Assembly: GCA_030656145.1 (NCBI GenBank) | Contig: JAUSOF010000067.1 | Span: 124,001 to 188,000 of the forward strand | DNA length: 64,000 nucleotides | Direction: 5' to 3' | Source: Pseudomonas sp. | GTDB taxonomy: Bacteria; Pseudomonadota; Gammaproteobacteria; Pseudomonadales; Pseudomonadaceae | In this document: in pieces, positions 50,369-59,535 of the stretch | How positions within the stretch are numbered: the first letter of the stretch is position 1 | Layout: every line of letters begins with the position of its first letter | Notes under the pieces: model-generated | Told to the model about the DNA's origin: nothing | The model's database searches: none | What the model saw: the letters and a program-made list of their open reading frames with translations, nothing else | Program-made: the position numbers and the translations under genes

Positions 50369-51811
50369 TTGAGCATTCCCTGTGACATGCTGGTCTTTGG
50401 CGGTACGGGCGACCTGGCCCTGCACAAGCTGCTGCCAGCGCTCTACCACCTGCACCGCGTCGGTCGACTGCACGCCGATATGCGCATCCTCGCCCTGGCG
50501 CGCAGCAGCCATAGCCGCGGCGCCTACCAGGCCCTCGCCGAACGCCGCTGTCGCGCCCAGGTGGCCCGCGCCGACTTTGACAACGACACCTGGGCCAGCT
50601 TCGCCGCGCGCCTCGACTATTTCGCCATGGATGCCAGTCAGAGCGCCGATTTTGGCCGCCTGGGCAAGCACCTGGGCTTAGGCGGCGAACGTGTGCGGGT
50701 CTACTACCTGGCCACTGCGCCCGACCTGTTCGAAGCGATCGCCTCGCACCTGAAGATCGCCGGCCTGGCCGGGCCTCATGCGCGCATCGTGCTGGAGAAG
50801 CCGATTGGGCGCTCGTTGCCGTCGGCGCAGGCGATCAACGCGGCAATCGGTGCGGTATTCGACGAGTCGCGGGTGTTTCGCATCGATCACTACCTCGGTA
50901 AGGAGACCGTGCAGAACCTGATGGCGCTGCGCTTCGCCAACGCGCTGTTCGAGCCAGTCTGGCGCGCCGGGCATATCGATCACGTGCAGATCAGCGTGTG
51001 CGAGACCCTCGGCGTGGAAAATCGCGGCGCCTACTACGACAACGCCGGCGCCATGCGCGATATGGTCCAGAACCATTTGTTGCAGTTGCTGTGTCTGGTG
51101 GCCATGGAAGCGCCGGTACGCTTCGATGCCGAGGCGGTGCGTAACGAGAAGGTCAAGGTGCTCGAGGCGCTGAAGCCGATTTCCGGCCTCGACGTACGCG
51201 ACAAGACCGTGCGCGGCCAGTACGTGGCCGGGAAGATCGGCGGGCAGGAAGTGCCGGCCTACTACTTCGAGAAAAATGTCGACAACGACAGCGATACGGA
51301 GACCTTCGTCGCCTTACAGGTGGAGGTCGAGAACTGGCGTTGGGCCGGCGTGCCCTTTTATCTGCGCACCGGCAAGCGCCTGGCGAAGAAAACCTCCGAG
51401 ATCCTGATCCAGTTCAAGCCGGTGCCGCACCAGTTGCTGGGCGACGGCGAGGCCAATCGCTTGTTGATTCGTCTACAGCCGGAAGAGTGCATCAGCCTGC
51501 AACTGATGGCCAAGCACCCCGGCAAGGGCATGCGCCTGGAGCCTGTGGAGCTGGACCTCAACCTGGCACACGCGTTTCGCCAGAAGCGCCGTTGGGACGC
51601 CTATGAGCGCCTGCTGCTGGATGTGATCGAAGGCGACTCAACACTGTTCATGCGCCGCGACGAAGTCGAAGCGGCCTGGAGCTGGATCGACCCGATCATC
51701 AATGGCTGGCAGCAGCACCACCAGAGCCCGCGGCCCTATGCGGCTGGGAGCAGCGGGCCGGAGCAGGCCAACCTGCTGCTGGAGTTGGCGGGGCGCAAGT
51801 GGATGGAGTGA
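50369..51811 (+). CDS. glucose-6-phosphate 1-dehydrogenase (additional Zwf isozyme)
   Basis: The 480-residue enzyme oxidises glucose 6-phosphate to 6-phosphogluconolactone. The nucleotide loop FGGTGDLALHK and the substrate-binding RIDHYLGKE (171-179) are intact, as is YLRTGKRLAKK. I prefer a TTG start at 50369, eight bases past CGGAG; an ATG at 50324 lies inside the palindromic operator and would add a poor N-terminus. It resembles the PA5439/PP_5351 isozyme beside an RpiR-family regulator. It may supply NADPH or feed the Entner-Doudoroff route with the mutarotase downstream. Confidence 0.9.
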   Translation: MSIPCDMLVFGGTGDLALHKLLPALYHLHRVGRLHADMRILALARSSHSRGAYQALAERRCRAQVARADFDNDTWASFAARLDYFAMDASQSADFGRLGKHLGLGGERVRVYYLATAPDLFEAIASHLKIAGLAGPHARIVLEKPIGRSLPSAQAINAAIGAVFDESRVFRIDHYLGKETVQNLMALRFANALFEPVWRAGHIDHVQISVCETLGVENRGAYYDNAGAMRDMVQNHLLQLLCLVAMEAPVRFDAEAVRNEKVKVLEALKPISGLDVRDKTVRGQYVAGKIGGQEVPAYYFEKNVDNDSDTETFVALQVEVENWRWAGVPFYLRTGKRLAKKTSEILIQFKPVPHQLLGDGEANRLLIRLQPEECISLQLMAKHPGKGMRLEPVELDLNLAHAFRQKRRWDAYERLLLDVIEGDSTLFMRRDEVEAAWSWIDPIINGWQQHHQSPRPYAAGSSGPEQANLLLELAGRKWME

Positions 51812-51830
51812 GCTGCCAGCGAGTGCTGGC

Positions 51831-52214
51831 TTACTTCAACGAACGCAGAAAGCTGATCAGGTAATCCTGCTCGGCAGGGTCGCTAATGGCGACGTGCCGC
51901 ATGCGGGTGCCGGGAACCAATGCTTCGTTGTCGGCAATCCACTTGCGCAGGTTGTCTTCGCTCCAGGTAATCCCCGAGGTCTCCATGGCTTTCGAGTAGG
52001 CAAACCGGGGCACGGAGGCCGCCGGGCGATCGACAACGCCGAACAGGCTGGGGCCGAAGGCATTCTCGCTGCTATCCAGTGAGTGGCACGCCGTGCAGTG
52101 GTGGCTGAACAGCTGGCGCCCAGCTTCTTGCATCCCGCCCTCTACAGCCAGGGCGACCGGTGCTGCAGTCAGTGCAGTGGCTAACGCTAATAACGGTGAC
52201 AGGCGCATTTTCAT
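51831..52214 (-). CDS. class I cytochrome c, periplasmic
   Basis: A 127-residue protein with a signal peptide (cleavage near ALA-VEG) and one haem site C40-T-A-C43-H44. FGPSLFGVVDRPAASVPRFA, WSEDNLRKWIADNEALVPGT and M105 as likely sixth ligand match mitochondrial-type cytochrome c (c550/c2 like). GAGAGGGA precedes the ATG. It is convergent with the zwf gene. Its redox partner is not evident. Confidence 0.93.
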   Translation of the reverse strand: MKMRLSPLLALATALTAAPVALAVEGGMQEAGRQLFSHHCTACHSLDSSENAFGPSLFGVVDRPAASVPRFAYSKAMETSGITWSEDNLRKWIADNEALVPGTRMRHVAISDPAEQDYLISFLRSLK

Positions 52215-52565
52215 TGTGTAGTTCCCTCTCTGATGGCTAGGCAAAAACAGTATATTTTGTAGGGCTTTTGCTCTGCTCTTGTACAAAAGCAGCAATTGCA
52301 CGGCACAAAAGTACTTTTCTGCATGCGCGAGGCTCCCGGCGGTTGTGCGCATGTGCGCAAACCGGGCGCTGGGCGGGTATGAGGGCGGGGTGAAACGCGG
52401 GATGCAGGAGCCGGTTGGCGCGGGCCGCGTTGGGTTGCTGGTTTGGGCGCGACTCATGGGCATGCGCCAATCCGTAGTTGAGCGCAGCAACGCCCAACAA
52501 GCCGCGGCAGGTCTCGTTGGGCTTTGTCGCGTTGCGCCTGAGGTCATGCGCCGCGGCGTCCTGTC
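52215..52565. other. intergenic, repeat-like, no gene supported
   Basis: The gap contains CGTAGTTGAGCGCAGCAACG (52473) facing a weaker inverse near 52515-52535, a fragment like the GTTGAGCGCAGCGATACCCA repeats elsewhere. ORFs here are shadows. The cytochrome promoter should lie near 52215-52300. Confidence 0.45.
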
Positions 52566-53483
52566 TCAGGCCGGCAAGGCTTCGCTCCACAGGCTGACGC
52601 TGAGTCGGTGCTTGGCGCCGGGGGCGAGCAGCACGCAATCGTCGAGGACGTTGGCGTGCTCGATACAGAGCATGCCCTGCCAGGCGTCGTCGGCGAATTG
52701 CGAGAGGCGCCGGGCTTTGTCGACCCAGGGATTCCACAGCACCGCCGAGCGCGAGCCACTGCTGCGCAGCTGGATGCGTCGCTGCCAGGCGGGATCGAGA
52801 ATGCTCAGCTGGGTCGGGGTGTCTAGGTAGATACGGTCGGTTTCACCGTGAAAATCCAGGGTGGCGCTCTGCTGGCGTTCCAGCCAGTTGTCCAGGGTGT
52901 CGATGTAGCGGCAGCCCTCTAGGCCTTCGACGTGCACCTGGCGAATATCGCTGACGGCGAAGTAAGTGTGCAGCGCCTGGCTGAAGGCCAGGGGCGTATC
53001 GCCGAGGTTGCGCGTGTCGAGTTCGAGGTGCAGTTGGTGGTCGAGGCGGATGCGCAGTTTGAGTTCGGCGGCGTGCGGCCATTGCGCCAGCGGCTGTTCG
53101 ACACTGTTGCAGACGAATTCGAGGATGACGCTGTCATCCAGGCTGTCGATGCCGAGCAGTTGCCAGTCCAGCGAGCGCACCAGGCCGTGGGCCGGCACCA
53201 GGCTGCCGCCCTGGTACATCGCCTGGACTGCCGGCGGGTTGCGCCGCAGGTCGCCGAACCATGGCCAGCACACCGGCACCCCACCGCGTACGCCGTGGCC
53301 TTGCTCGTATTCGGCTTGCTCGCTGAGCCAGATCAGCGGTTGCTCGCCATCGCGCTGGTAGCTGAGAACCTGCGCGCCCTGTTGCGCGACCAGCAGTTCG
53401 GCGTTGGCGGTGCGCACGCGCCAGCAGGTCAGTTGGTTGATTTCCACCCGCTCGACCAGTGGGCGTTGTTCGGTTGCGTTCAT
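52566..53483 (-). CDS. D-hexose-6-phosphate mutarotase (YeaD-like)
   Basis: The 305-residue galactose-mutarotase-fold enzyme interconverts hexose-6-phosphate anomers. GVRGGVPVCWPWFGD, MYQGGSLVPAHGLVRSLDW and the late GMLCIEHANV are family-typical, with catalytic His in AHGLVR and HTYF, and Glu in CIEHANV. The link with the nearby glucose-6-phosphate dehydrogenase makes metabolic sense, as Zwf uses the beta anomer. Confidence 0.9.
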   Translation of the reverse strand: MNATEQRPLVERVEINQLTCWRVRTANAELLVAQQGAQVLSYQRDGEQPLIWLSEQAEYEQGHGVRGGVPVCWPWFGDLRRNPPAVQAMYQGGSLVPAHGLVRSLDWQLLGIDSLDDSVILEFVCNSVEQPLAQWPHAAELKLRIRLDHQLHLELDTRNLGDTPLAFSQALHTYFAVSDIRQVHVEGLEGCRYIDTLDNWLERQQSATLDFHGETDRIYLDTPTQLSILDPAWQRRIQLRSSGSRSAVLWNPWVDKARRLSQFADDAWQGMLCIEHANVLDDCVLLAPGAKHRLSVSLWSEALPA

Positions 53484-53514
53484 GGCTGCGCTCTTCGATG
53501 GTTACGACGTTTGT

Positions 53515-53538
53515 GTAGGAGCCAGCTTGCTGGCGATC
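53515..53538 (+). repeat. REP-like core copy
   Basis: An exact copy of the 24-base core seen at 29-52, 32 bases upstream of the mutarotase start, so it may overlap its control region. Confidence 0.75.
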
Positions 53539-53714
53539 CGGCGGCCCGCCGCAAGGACTGCCGTGCGCCCGGCTAGGCGTTCCCGGCGAGTGGTCGCTTA
53601 CGGAAAGTGTGAACCGCTGTGCCGGTAAAGGCCAGACCGCTTGATTCACTGACGTGGCGCATTGTTGCCCGGTTGCCCCTGGCCTAGTCTGACCTGGACC
53701 GATGGGAGGCTACG

Positions 53715-54860
53715 ATGCGCAAGATTTTGCTGGCTGTGCCGCTGTTGCTGGCGGTTGGGGTAGCGTTCTGGTGGTGGAGTCGACCGCAGCCGCTGCCGGT
53801 GCGCCTGATCACGGTGGAGCGCGGCCCGGTCGAGACCCTGGTGGCGAATACCCGCGCCGGCACGCTCAAGGCCTGCCGGCGCACCCAGCTGTCGTTCAAT
53901 CTGGGTGCCCAGGTCAGCGAGCGCCTGGTCGAGGAGGGCCAGCGGGTGGAGGCCGGTCAGGTGTTGATGCGCCTGCGCCAGGACGAATTACAGGCCCGCG
54001 TGCGCGAGGTTGAAGCGCGTCTCGACGGCTTGGGCAATCAGCGTCAGCAGCGGTGCCTGCAGGCGGATCTGGAGCGTCGCGACCATCAGCGTCTGGCAAG
54101 CCTGCAAGAGCGTCAGCTGGTGGCGGCGGACCGGGTCGATCAGAGCGCCACCCGCGCGCGCTTGTCGGCGCTGGCCTGCAGCGCCGCCGCCATGGCGATC
54201 CGCGAGACCGAGGCGAACCTCGCGCTGCAGCGCGCACTGCTCGATCAGGCCACGCTGCGCGCGCCGTTCGCCGGGATCATTGCCGAGATCAACGGCGAGG
54301 TCGGCGAGTTCGTCACGCCCTCGCCACCGGGTATTCCGACGCCGCCAGCGGTGGACCTGATCGATGACAGCTGCCTGTATGTCGAGGCGCCGATCGATGA
54401 GGTGGATGCGGCGCGGGTCAAGCCAGGCATGCCGGTACGCATCGGCCTGGACGCCTTTCGCGGTGAGCATTTCGCCGGCAAGGTCAGCCGGATCGCGCCC
54501 TTTGTTCGCGATCTTGAGCGTCAGGCGCGCACCGTCGATGTGGAGGCGCGCTTCGATCCTGTGCCGACTGATCTGGCCCTGCTGACCGGCTACAGCGCCG
54601 ATCTGGAAGTCATTATCGAGCAGCGTCCGCAGGCCCTGCGCATTCCGACTGAAAGCCTGTTGGAAGGGCGCCGGGTGCTGCGTTATGACCCCGTGGCCGG
54701 GGTGCTGCGCGAGGTGCAGTTGCGCACCGGGCTGGCTAACTGGCGCTGGACCGAGGTGCTCGATGGGCTGGCCGACGGCGAGCGGATTCTCGCCAGCCTG
54801 GAGCAGAGCGGTCTGGCCGATGGCGTGGCGGTGATGGCCGCAGATGAGGGCGCGCCATGA
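53715..54860 (+). CDS. periplasmic adaptor subunit of an ABC exporter (MacA/HlyD type)
   Basis: The 381-residue protein has an N-terminal membrane anchor (about 4-20), a lipoyl/barrel-sandwich domain (VETLVANTRAGTLKACRRTQ, QVSERLVEEGQRVEAGQVLM), a helical hairpin (about 95-170) and beta-barrel domains (LRAPFAGIIAEINGEVGEF, GMPVRIGLDAFRGEHFAGKV). It would bridge the ABC complex to an outer-membrane channel. It overlaps the ATPase gene by four bases (ATGA). No TolC-like gene is present nearby. Confidence 0.9.
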   Translation: MRKILLAVPLLLAVGVAFWWWSRPQPLPVRLITVERGPVETLVANTRAGTLKACRRTQLSFNLGAQVSERLVEEGQRVEAGQVLMRLRQDELQARVREVEARLDGLGNQRQQRCLQADLERRDHQRLASLQERQLVAADRVDQSATRARLSALACSAAAMAIRETEANLALQRALLDQATLRAPFAGIIAEINGEVGEFVTPSPPGIPTPPAVDLIDDSCLYVEAPIDEVDAARVKPGMPVRIGLDAFRGEHFAGKVSRIAPFVRDLERQARTVDVEARFDPVPTDLALLTGYSADLEVIIEQRPQALRIPTESLLEGRRVLRYDPVAGVLREVQLRTGLANWRWTEVLDGLADGERILASLEQSGLADGVAVMAADEGAP

Positions 54861-55552
54861 TTCGCCTGAGCGCGGTCAGTCGCTGCTTCATCCTCGGCGA
54901 TCAGCAGGTCAAGGGCCTGGATCAGGTGGATCTGCAGGTCAGCCGCGGCGAGTACCTGGCGGTGATGGGGCCGTCCGGTTCGGGCAAGTCGACCCTGCTG
55001 AATATCCTCGGCCTGCTCGATGCGCCGGACAGCGGCGAGTATTGGCTGAACGGCGAGGCCACCGCGGCGCTCGACGAGAATCGCCGCGCCGAACTGCGCA
55101 GCCGGCATATCGGTTTTGTGTTTCAGTCTTATCACCTGATCCCGCGCCTGACCGCCCTGGAGAACATCGAGCTGCCGATGCTTCTGGCCGGCATCGAGCC
55201 GGCCGAGCGTCATCGGCGCAGCGCGCGGCTGGTCGAGCGGTTGAACCTTGGCGACCGGGTCAAACATCGGCCGGCCGAATTGTCCGGCGGCCAGCGCCAG
55301 CGCGTGGCCATCGCCCGCGCCATGGTCATGCAGCCGGCGCTGCTGCTGGCGGACGAGCCCACCGGCAACCTCGACAGCCATTCCGGCGCCGAGGTGGTGG
55401 CGCTGCTCGAAGAACTCAACGGCGAGGGCCTGACCCTGTTGGTGGTGACCCATGATGCCGCCATCGGCGGCCGCGCACGCCGGCGCCTGAGCATGCGCGA
55501 CGGCCAGATCATCGACGACATCCAGCAGGGGCTGGGCGATGCGCGCGGCTGA
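54857..55552 (+). CDS. MacB/LolD-type ABC transporter ATPase
   Basis: A 231-residue ATPase with Walker A GPSGSGKST (38-46), Q-loop FVFQSYHLIPRLTALENIEL, signature LSGGQ (142-146) and Walker B LLLADEPTGNLD, the last being the typical MacB/LolD/FtsE form. It overlaps the adaptor stop and the first permease start (14 bases), so the operon is tightly coupled. Confidence 0.95.
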   Translation: MIRLSAVSRCFILGDQQVKGLDQVDLQVSRGEYLAVMGPSGSGKSTLLNILGLLDAPDSGEYWLNGEATAALDENRRAELRSRHIGFVFQSYHLIPRLTALENIELPMLLAGIEPAERHRRSARLVERLNLGDRVKHRPAELSGGQRQRVAIARAMVMQPALLLADEPTGNLDSHSGAEVVALLEELNGEGLTLLVVTHDAAIGGRARRRLSMRDGQIIDDIQQGLGDARG

Positions 55553-56753
55553 CGGCCTCGGGCTGATGCTCGGCGCCCTGCGCGGCCATCGCTCGCGCAG
55601 CCTGATGCTGCTGCTGGCCATGGCCATCGGCGTGGTCGCGGTGAACCTGCTCACCGGCCTGGCCGAGGGCGCGCGGCAGTTCGTTATCGGCGAGTTCTCC
55701 CTGCTCGGGCGCAACACCCTGATCGTGCTGCCGGGCCGCAAGGAAACCACCGGCGGCATGCCACCGATTACCGGGCTGGCGACCCGCGACCTGACCCTCG
55801 GCGATGCCGAAGCCATCGGCCGTCTGCCCAGCGTGCGACGGGTGGCGCCGCTGCAGGCCGGGCAAGTCGAGGTCAGCGTCGGCAACCGGGTGCGCGAGGC
55901 GCTCACCCTGGGCACCAGTCACGAATTTTTCGCCATCCGCCAGCTCGAGGTGGCCCAGGGGCAGGCGCTGCCAGTGCTGGCATTGGATCAGGCCGAGGCG
56001 GTCTGCGTGATCGGCCTCACGCTCAGGCGTGAGTTGTTCGGCAGCGGGCCGGCCCTGGGCGAGTGGTTGCGCGCCGGCGACCGGCGCTTTCGGGTGGTGG
56101 GCATTCTCGGCGAGCGCGGTGAATCGCTGGGCATGGACTTCGGCGAGATGCTGATCATCCCGGTGGCCAGTGCCCAGGTGTTGTTCAACCGCGAGGGGCT
56201 GTTCCGGGTATTCGCCGAAGTACGCGGGCCGCAGTTTCTGCAGAGCGGCAAGCGGCAGATCCTCGAGACCATCAAGGCCCGCCACGAGGGCAAGGAGGAC
56301 GTCACCCTGATCAGCCAGGACAGCATGCTGGCAGCCTTCGACGGCATTCTCGACGTCCTCAGCCTGGCCCTGGCCGGGATCGCCGCGATCAGCCTGCTGG
56401 TGGCTGGCATCCTGATCATGAACGTGACCTGGATCGCGGTGAACCAGCGCACCGCCGAGATCGGCCTGCTCAAGGCCCTGGGTGCGCGCCCGGCGCAGGT
56501 GCGCGCGCTGTTCGTCGGCGAGGCGGCGCTGCTGGCCCTGGCCGGTGGTTTGATCGGCCTGGGCCTGAGCGAGGCGCTGCTCTGGCTGGGTCGCCAGCTG
56601 TGGGACATACCCCTGCAGACGCCGCTGTGGGCCAGCGCCGGTTCGCTACTGTTGGCGCTGCTGGCGGCCTTGCTGTTCGCCTGGCTGCCGGCCAACCAGG
56701 CGGCGCGCATGGAACCCTTGGCGGCGCTGCGTCCGCCGGGAGCACGGGCGTGA
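55539..56753 (+). CDS. MacB-like ABC transporter permease 1
   Basis: A 404-residue permease with one N-terminal membrane segment (about 20-40), a large periplasmic MacB_PCD domain (about 45-265) and three C-terminal segments in the FtsX domain (VTWIAVNQRTAEIGLLKALG after the second segment). It should dimerise with permease 2 or with itself under the shared ATPase. Confidence 0.92.
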   Translation: MRAADGLGLMLGALRGHRSRSLMLLLAMAIGVVAVNLLTGLAEGARQFVIGEFSLLGRNTLIVLPGRKETTGGMPPITGLATRDLTLGDAEAIGRLPSVRRVAPLQAGQVEVSVGNRVREALTLGTSHEFFAIRQLEVAQGQALPVLALDQAEAVCVIGLTLRRELFGSGPALGEWLRAGDRRFRVVGILGERGESLGMDFGEMLIIPVASAQVLFNREGLFRVFAEVRGPQFLQSGKRQILETIKARHEGKEDVTLISQDSMLAAFDGILDVLSLALAGIAAISLLVAGILIMNVTWIAVNQRTAEIGLLKALGARPAQVRALFVGEAALLALAGGLIGLGLSEALLWLGRQLWDIPLQTPLWASAGSLLLALLAALLFAWLPANQAARMEPLAALRPPGARA

Positions 56754-56823
56754 ACAGGGCAAGGGCCGGTGCGCACGGCCTGGGCGGCCCCGCGACACCC
56801 TACCCTGAACCGCACACCAACCC

Positions 56824-56845
56824 CGTAGGCTGCGCCGTGCGCACC
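56824..56845 (+). repeat. CGTAGGGTGCGCC-family repeat, variant, between the two permease genes
   Basis: CGTAGGCTGCGCCGTGCGCA differs from the standard unit by one base. It sits inside the operon, 26 bases before permease 2, close to that gene's ribosome site. Confidence 0.7.
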
Positions 56846-56871
56846 AATTATCCGCGTATAAGGGCACGACC

Positions 56872-58071
56872 ATGATGCGCTGGCAGGATGGCCTGCACCT
56901 GACCGCCACGACCCTGATCAGCCGGCCGTTGCGCAGCCTGCTGACCCTGCTCGGGGTGGCGATCGGCATTGCCGCGGTGGCGCTGCTCACGGCCATCGGC
57001 GAAGGGGTGCGGGTCTATGTGCTGGATAACTTCTCGCAGTTCGGCACGCGGATCATCGCCGTGCATCCGGGCAAGACCCAGACCGGCGGCCTGGGCGGCA
57101 TTCTCAGCAGCGTGCGCCCGTTGAGCCTGAGCGATGCCGATGCCATCGGGCGACTGGCGCATGTCGAGGCGGTGGTGCCGATCATTCAGGGCAGTGGCGA
57201 CATTCAATTTGGGGTGATGAGCCGCAACAGCGACATCATCGGCAGCGGCCACCAACTGGCCGAGGCCTGGCGCTTTCGTCTGGCCCTCGGCCAGTTTCTG
57301 CCGCCGGCCCGCGATGGCCGTTCGCCGCCCTATGCGGTACTCGGCCACACGCTGCGCCAGGAGCTGTTCGGCGAGGCCAGCCCGTTGGGCGAGGCGATCC
57401 GGGTCGGCGGCATACGTTTCCGGGTGATCGGGGTGATCGAGGAGAAGGGCCAGTTGCTCGGCTTCGACCTCGACGACATCGCCTACATCCCGGTGGACTG
57501 GGCACAGAGCCTGTTCAACCGCGACGGCCTGATGGAGATCAATGTGATGTTCAATGCCGGCACCAGTTCGCGCGAGCTGAGCGCACGGGTGCGCCAGTTG
57601 TTGATCGAGCGCCACGGCCGCGAAGACTTCAGCCTGACCACCCAGGACGACATGCTCGCCAGCCTCGACCGCATCCTCGGCACCCTGACCATCGCCGTCG
57701 CCGCCCTCGGCGGCATTTCGCTGCTGGTGGGGGCGGTGGGCATTCTCACCATCATGACCACCACGGTCGGCGAACGCACCGCTGAGATCGGCCTGCTGCG
57801 CGCCATCGGCGCCACGCCGCGGCAGGTGCTGGGGCTGTTTCTCGCCGAGGCGGCGTTGCTCTCACTGGCCGGCGGAGTGCTTGGTTTGCTGTTGATGGGG
57901 TTGCTGCTAGCGGTTGTGCATTGGAGCCTGCCCGCCCTGCCACTGCAGTTGGCGCCCGGTTTCCTGCTGCTGGCGCTGCTGCTGTCGGCGCTCATCGGCC
58001 TGTCCGCCGGTATCGCCCCGGCCCGCCGCGCGGCGCGCCTGCATCCGGTGGATGCGCTGCGCAGCGAATAG
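56872..58071 (+). CDS. MacB-like ABC transporter permease 2
   Basis: The 399-residue protein has the same layout as permease 1 (N-terminal segment LLTLLGVAIGIAAVALLTAI, periplasmic domain, three C-terminal segments, TVGERTAEIGLLRAIGATPR). The two permeases are homologous but clearly diverged, implying a heterodimer. The ATG at 56872 or 56875 could be the start; AAGGG is a weak ribosome site. Confidence 0.92.
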   Translation: MMRWQDGLHLTATTLISRPLRSLLTLLGVAIGIAAVALLTAIGEGVRVYVLDNFSQFGTRIIAVHPGKTQTGGLGGILSSVRPLSLSDADAIGRLAHVEAVVPIIQGSGDIQFGVMSRNSDIIGSGHQLAEAWRFRLALGQFLPPARDGRSPPYAVLGHTLRQELFGEASPLGEAIRVGGIRFRVIGVIEEKGQLLGFDLDDIAYIPVDWAQSLFNRDGLMEINVMFNAGTSSRELSARVRQLLIERHGREDFSLTTQDDMLASLDRILGTLTIAVAALGGISLLVGAVGILTIMTTTVGERTAEIGLLRAIGATPRQVLGLFLAEAALLSLAGGVLGLLLMGLLLAVVHWSLPALPLQLAPGFLLLALLLSALIGLSAGIAPARRAARLHPVDALRSE

Positions 58072-58158
58072 CGGCAACGCGCGTGCGCACCAATGCCCGA
58101 AGGCTGTTGGTGCGCGGGGCGCTCCCGAAGGGATCAGGCAGGCATGCCCTGCGCTGCG

Positions 58159-59535
58159 CTACTTGCCGTATACCTGTTCCGGCAGCCAGGTAATCAGGCC
58201 GGGGTACATGTAGGCAATCACCAGCAAGAACAGCTGGATCAGGATAAACGGCAGTACGCCCTTGTAGATGGTGCTGGTCGGTATGGACGGCGGGGTGACG
58301 CCGCGCAGGTAGAACAGGGCGAAGCCGAACGGCGGGGTAAGGAAGGAGGTCTGCAGGTTCAACGCGATCATCACCCCCAGCCACACCGGGTCCAGGCCCA
58401 TGGCCAGCAATACCGGGCCGACGATCGGCACCACCACGAAGGTGATCTCGATGAAGTCGAGGATAAAGCCGAGCAGGAAGATCACCACCATCACCAGGAA
58501 GAAGGCGCCGAGTACCCCGCCCGGCAGCTGGGCGAAGATATCCTCGATCATCGCTTCGCCGCCGAAGCCGCGGAACACCAGGGAGAACAGTGAGGCACCA
58601 ATCAGGATCAGGAAGACCATGGCGCTGATTTCGGTGGTGCCGTAGGCCACTTGGCGCAGCTGGCCGAAGTTCAGCTTGCCTTTGTAGGCGGCCAGCAGCA
58701 TGGCGCCCAGGGCGCCCAGGGCGGCGGCTTCGGTGGGCGTCGCATAACCGGCGAGGATTGAACCGAGCACCGCGCCGATCAGCAGCAGTGGCGGCACCAG
58801 GGCGTTGATCAGCTTGCCCCATTCGATCGGGCCCAGTTCGCTTTGCGGCAGCGCCGGCAGTTTCTTCGGCTGGAAGATCGCCACGCCGATGATGTAGGCG
58901 ATATACAGGCCCACCAGCAGCAGGCCGGGCAGCAGCGCACCGACGAACAGGTCGCCGACCGAGACGGTCTTCGGCGAGAAGATGCCCATCTTCAGCTGCG
59001 CCTGCTGGTAGGCGCTGGACATCACATCACCCAGAAGCACCAGCACGATCGATGGCGGAATAATCTGTCCCAGGGTGCCGGTGGCCGCCAGGGTACCGGT
59101 GGCGATCGCCGGGTCGTAACCGCGCCGGAGCATGGTCGGTAGGGCTAGCAGGCCCATGGTCACCACGGTGGCGCCGACGATCCCGGTGGAGGCGGCCAGC
59201 AGCGCGCCGACCACACACACGGAAATCGCCAGGCCGCCGCGCAGGGTGCCGAACAGCCGTGACATGGATTCGAGCAGGTCTTCGGCGACCCGCGACTTCT
59301 CCAGCATCACGCCCATGAACACGAACAGCGGCACCGCCAGCATGGTCTGGTTGTTCATGATGCCGAACAGGCGGTTGGGCAGGGCGTTGAGGTAACCGCC
59401 ATCGAAGGTGCCGGTGAGGATGCCGATACCGGCGAACAGCAGGGACACGCCGCCGAGGGTGAAGGCTACCGGGTAGCCCGCCATCAAGGCCGCACAAATG
59501 CTGATGAACAGCAGGATCGCCATTAACTCAACCAT
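58159..59535 (-). CDS. TRAP transporter large permease subunit (DctM family)
   Basis: A 458-residue membrane protein with about twelve hydrophobic segments. Typical parts are PVAFTLGGVSLLFAGIG, NQTMLAVPLFVFMGVMLEKS, TGTLAATGTLGQIIPPSIVL and NLQTSFLTPPFGFALFYLRG. With DctQ and a DctP binding protein it imports organic acids using a sodium gradient. Its start overlaps dctQ by eight bases. The cognate dctP is the divergent gene at 60264. Confidence 0.95.
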   Translation of the reverse strand: MVELMAILLFISICAALMAGYPVAFTLGGVSLLFAGIGILTGTFDGGYLNALPNRLFGIMNNQTMLAVPLFVFMGVMLEKSRVAEDLLESMSRLFGTLRGGLAISVCVVGALLAASTGIVGATVVTMGLLALPTMLRRGYDPAIATGTLAATGTLGQIIPPSIVLVLLGDVMSSAYQQAQLKMGIFSPKTVSVGDLFVGALLPGLLLVGLYIAYIIGVAIFQPKKLPALPQSELGPIEWGKLINALVPPLLLIGAVLGSILAGYATPTEAAALGALGAMLLAAYKGKLNFGQLRQVAYGTTEISAMVFLILIGASLFSLVFRGFGGEAMIEDIFAQLPGGVLGAFFLVMVVIFLLGFILDFIEITFVVVPIVGPVLLAMGLDPVWLGVMIALNLQTSFLTPPFGFALFYLRGVTPPSIPTSTIYKGVLPFILIQLFLLVIAYMYPGLITWLPEQVYGK

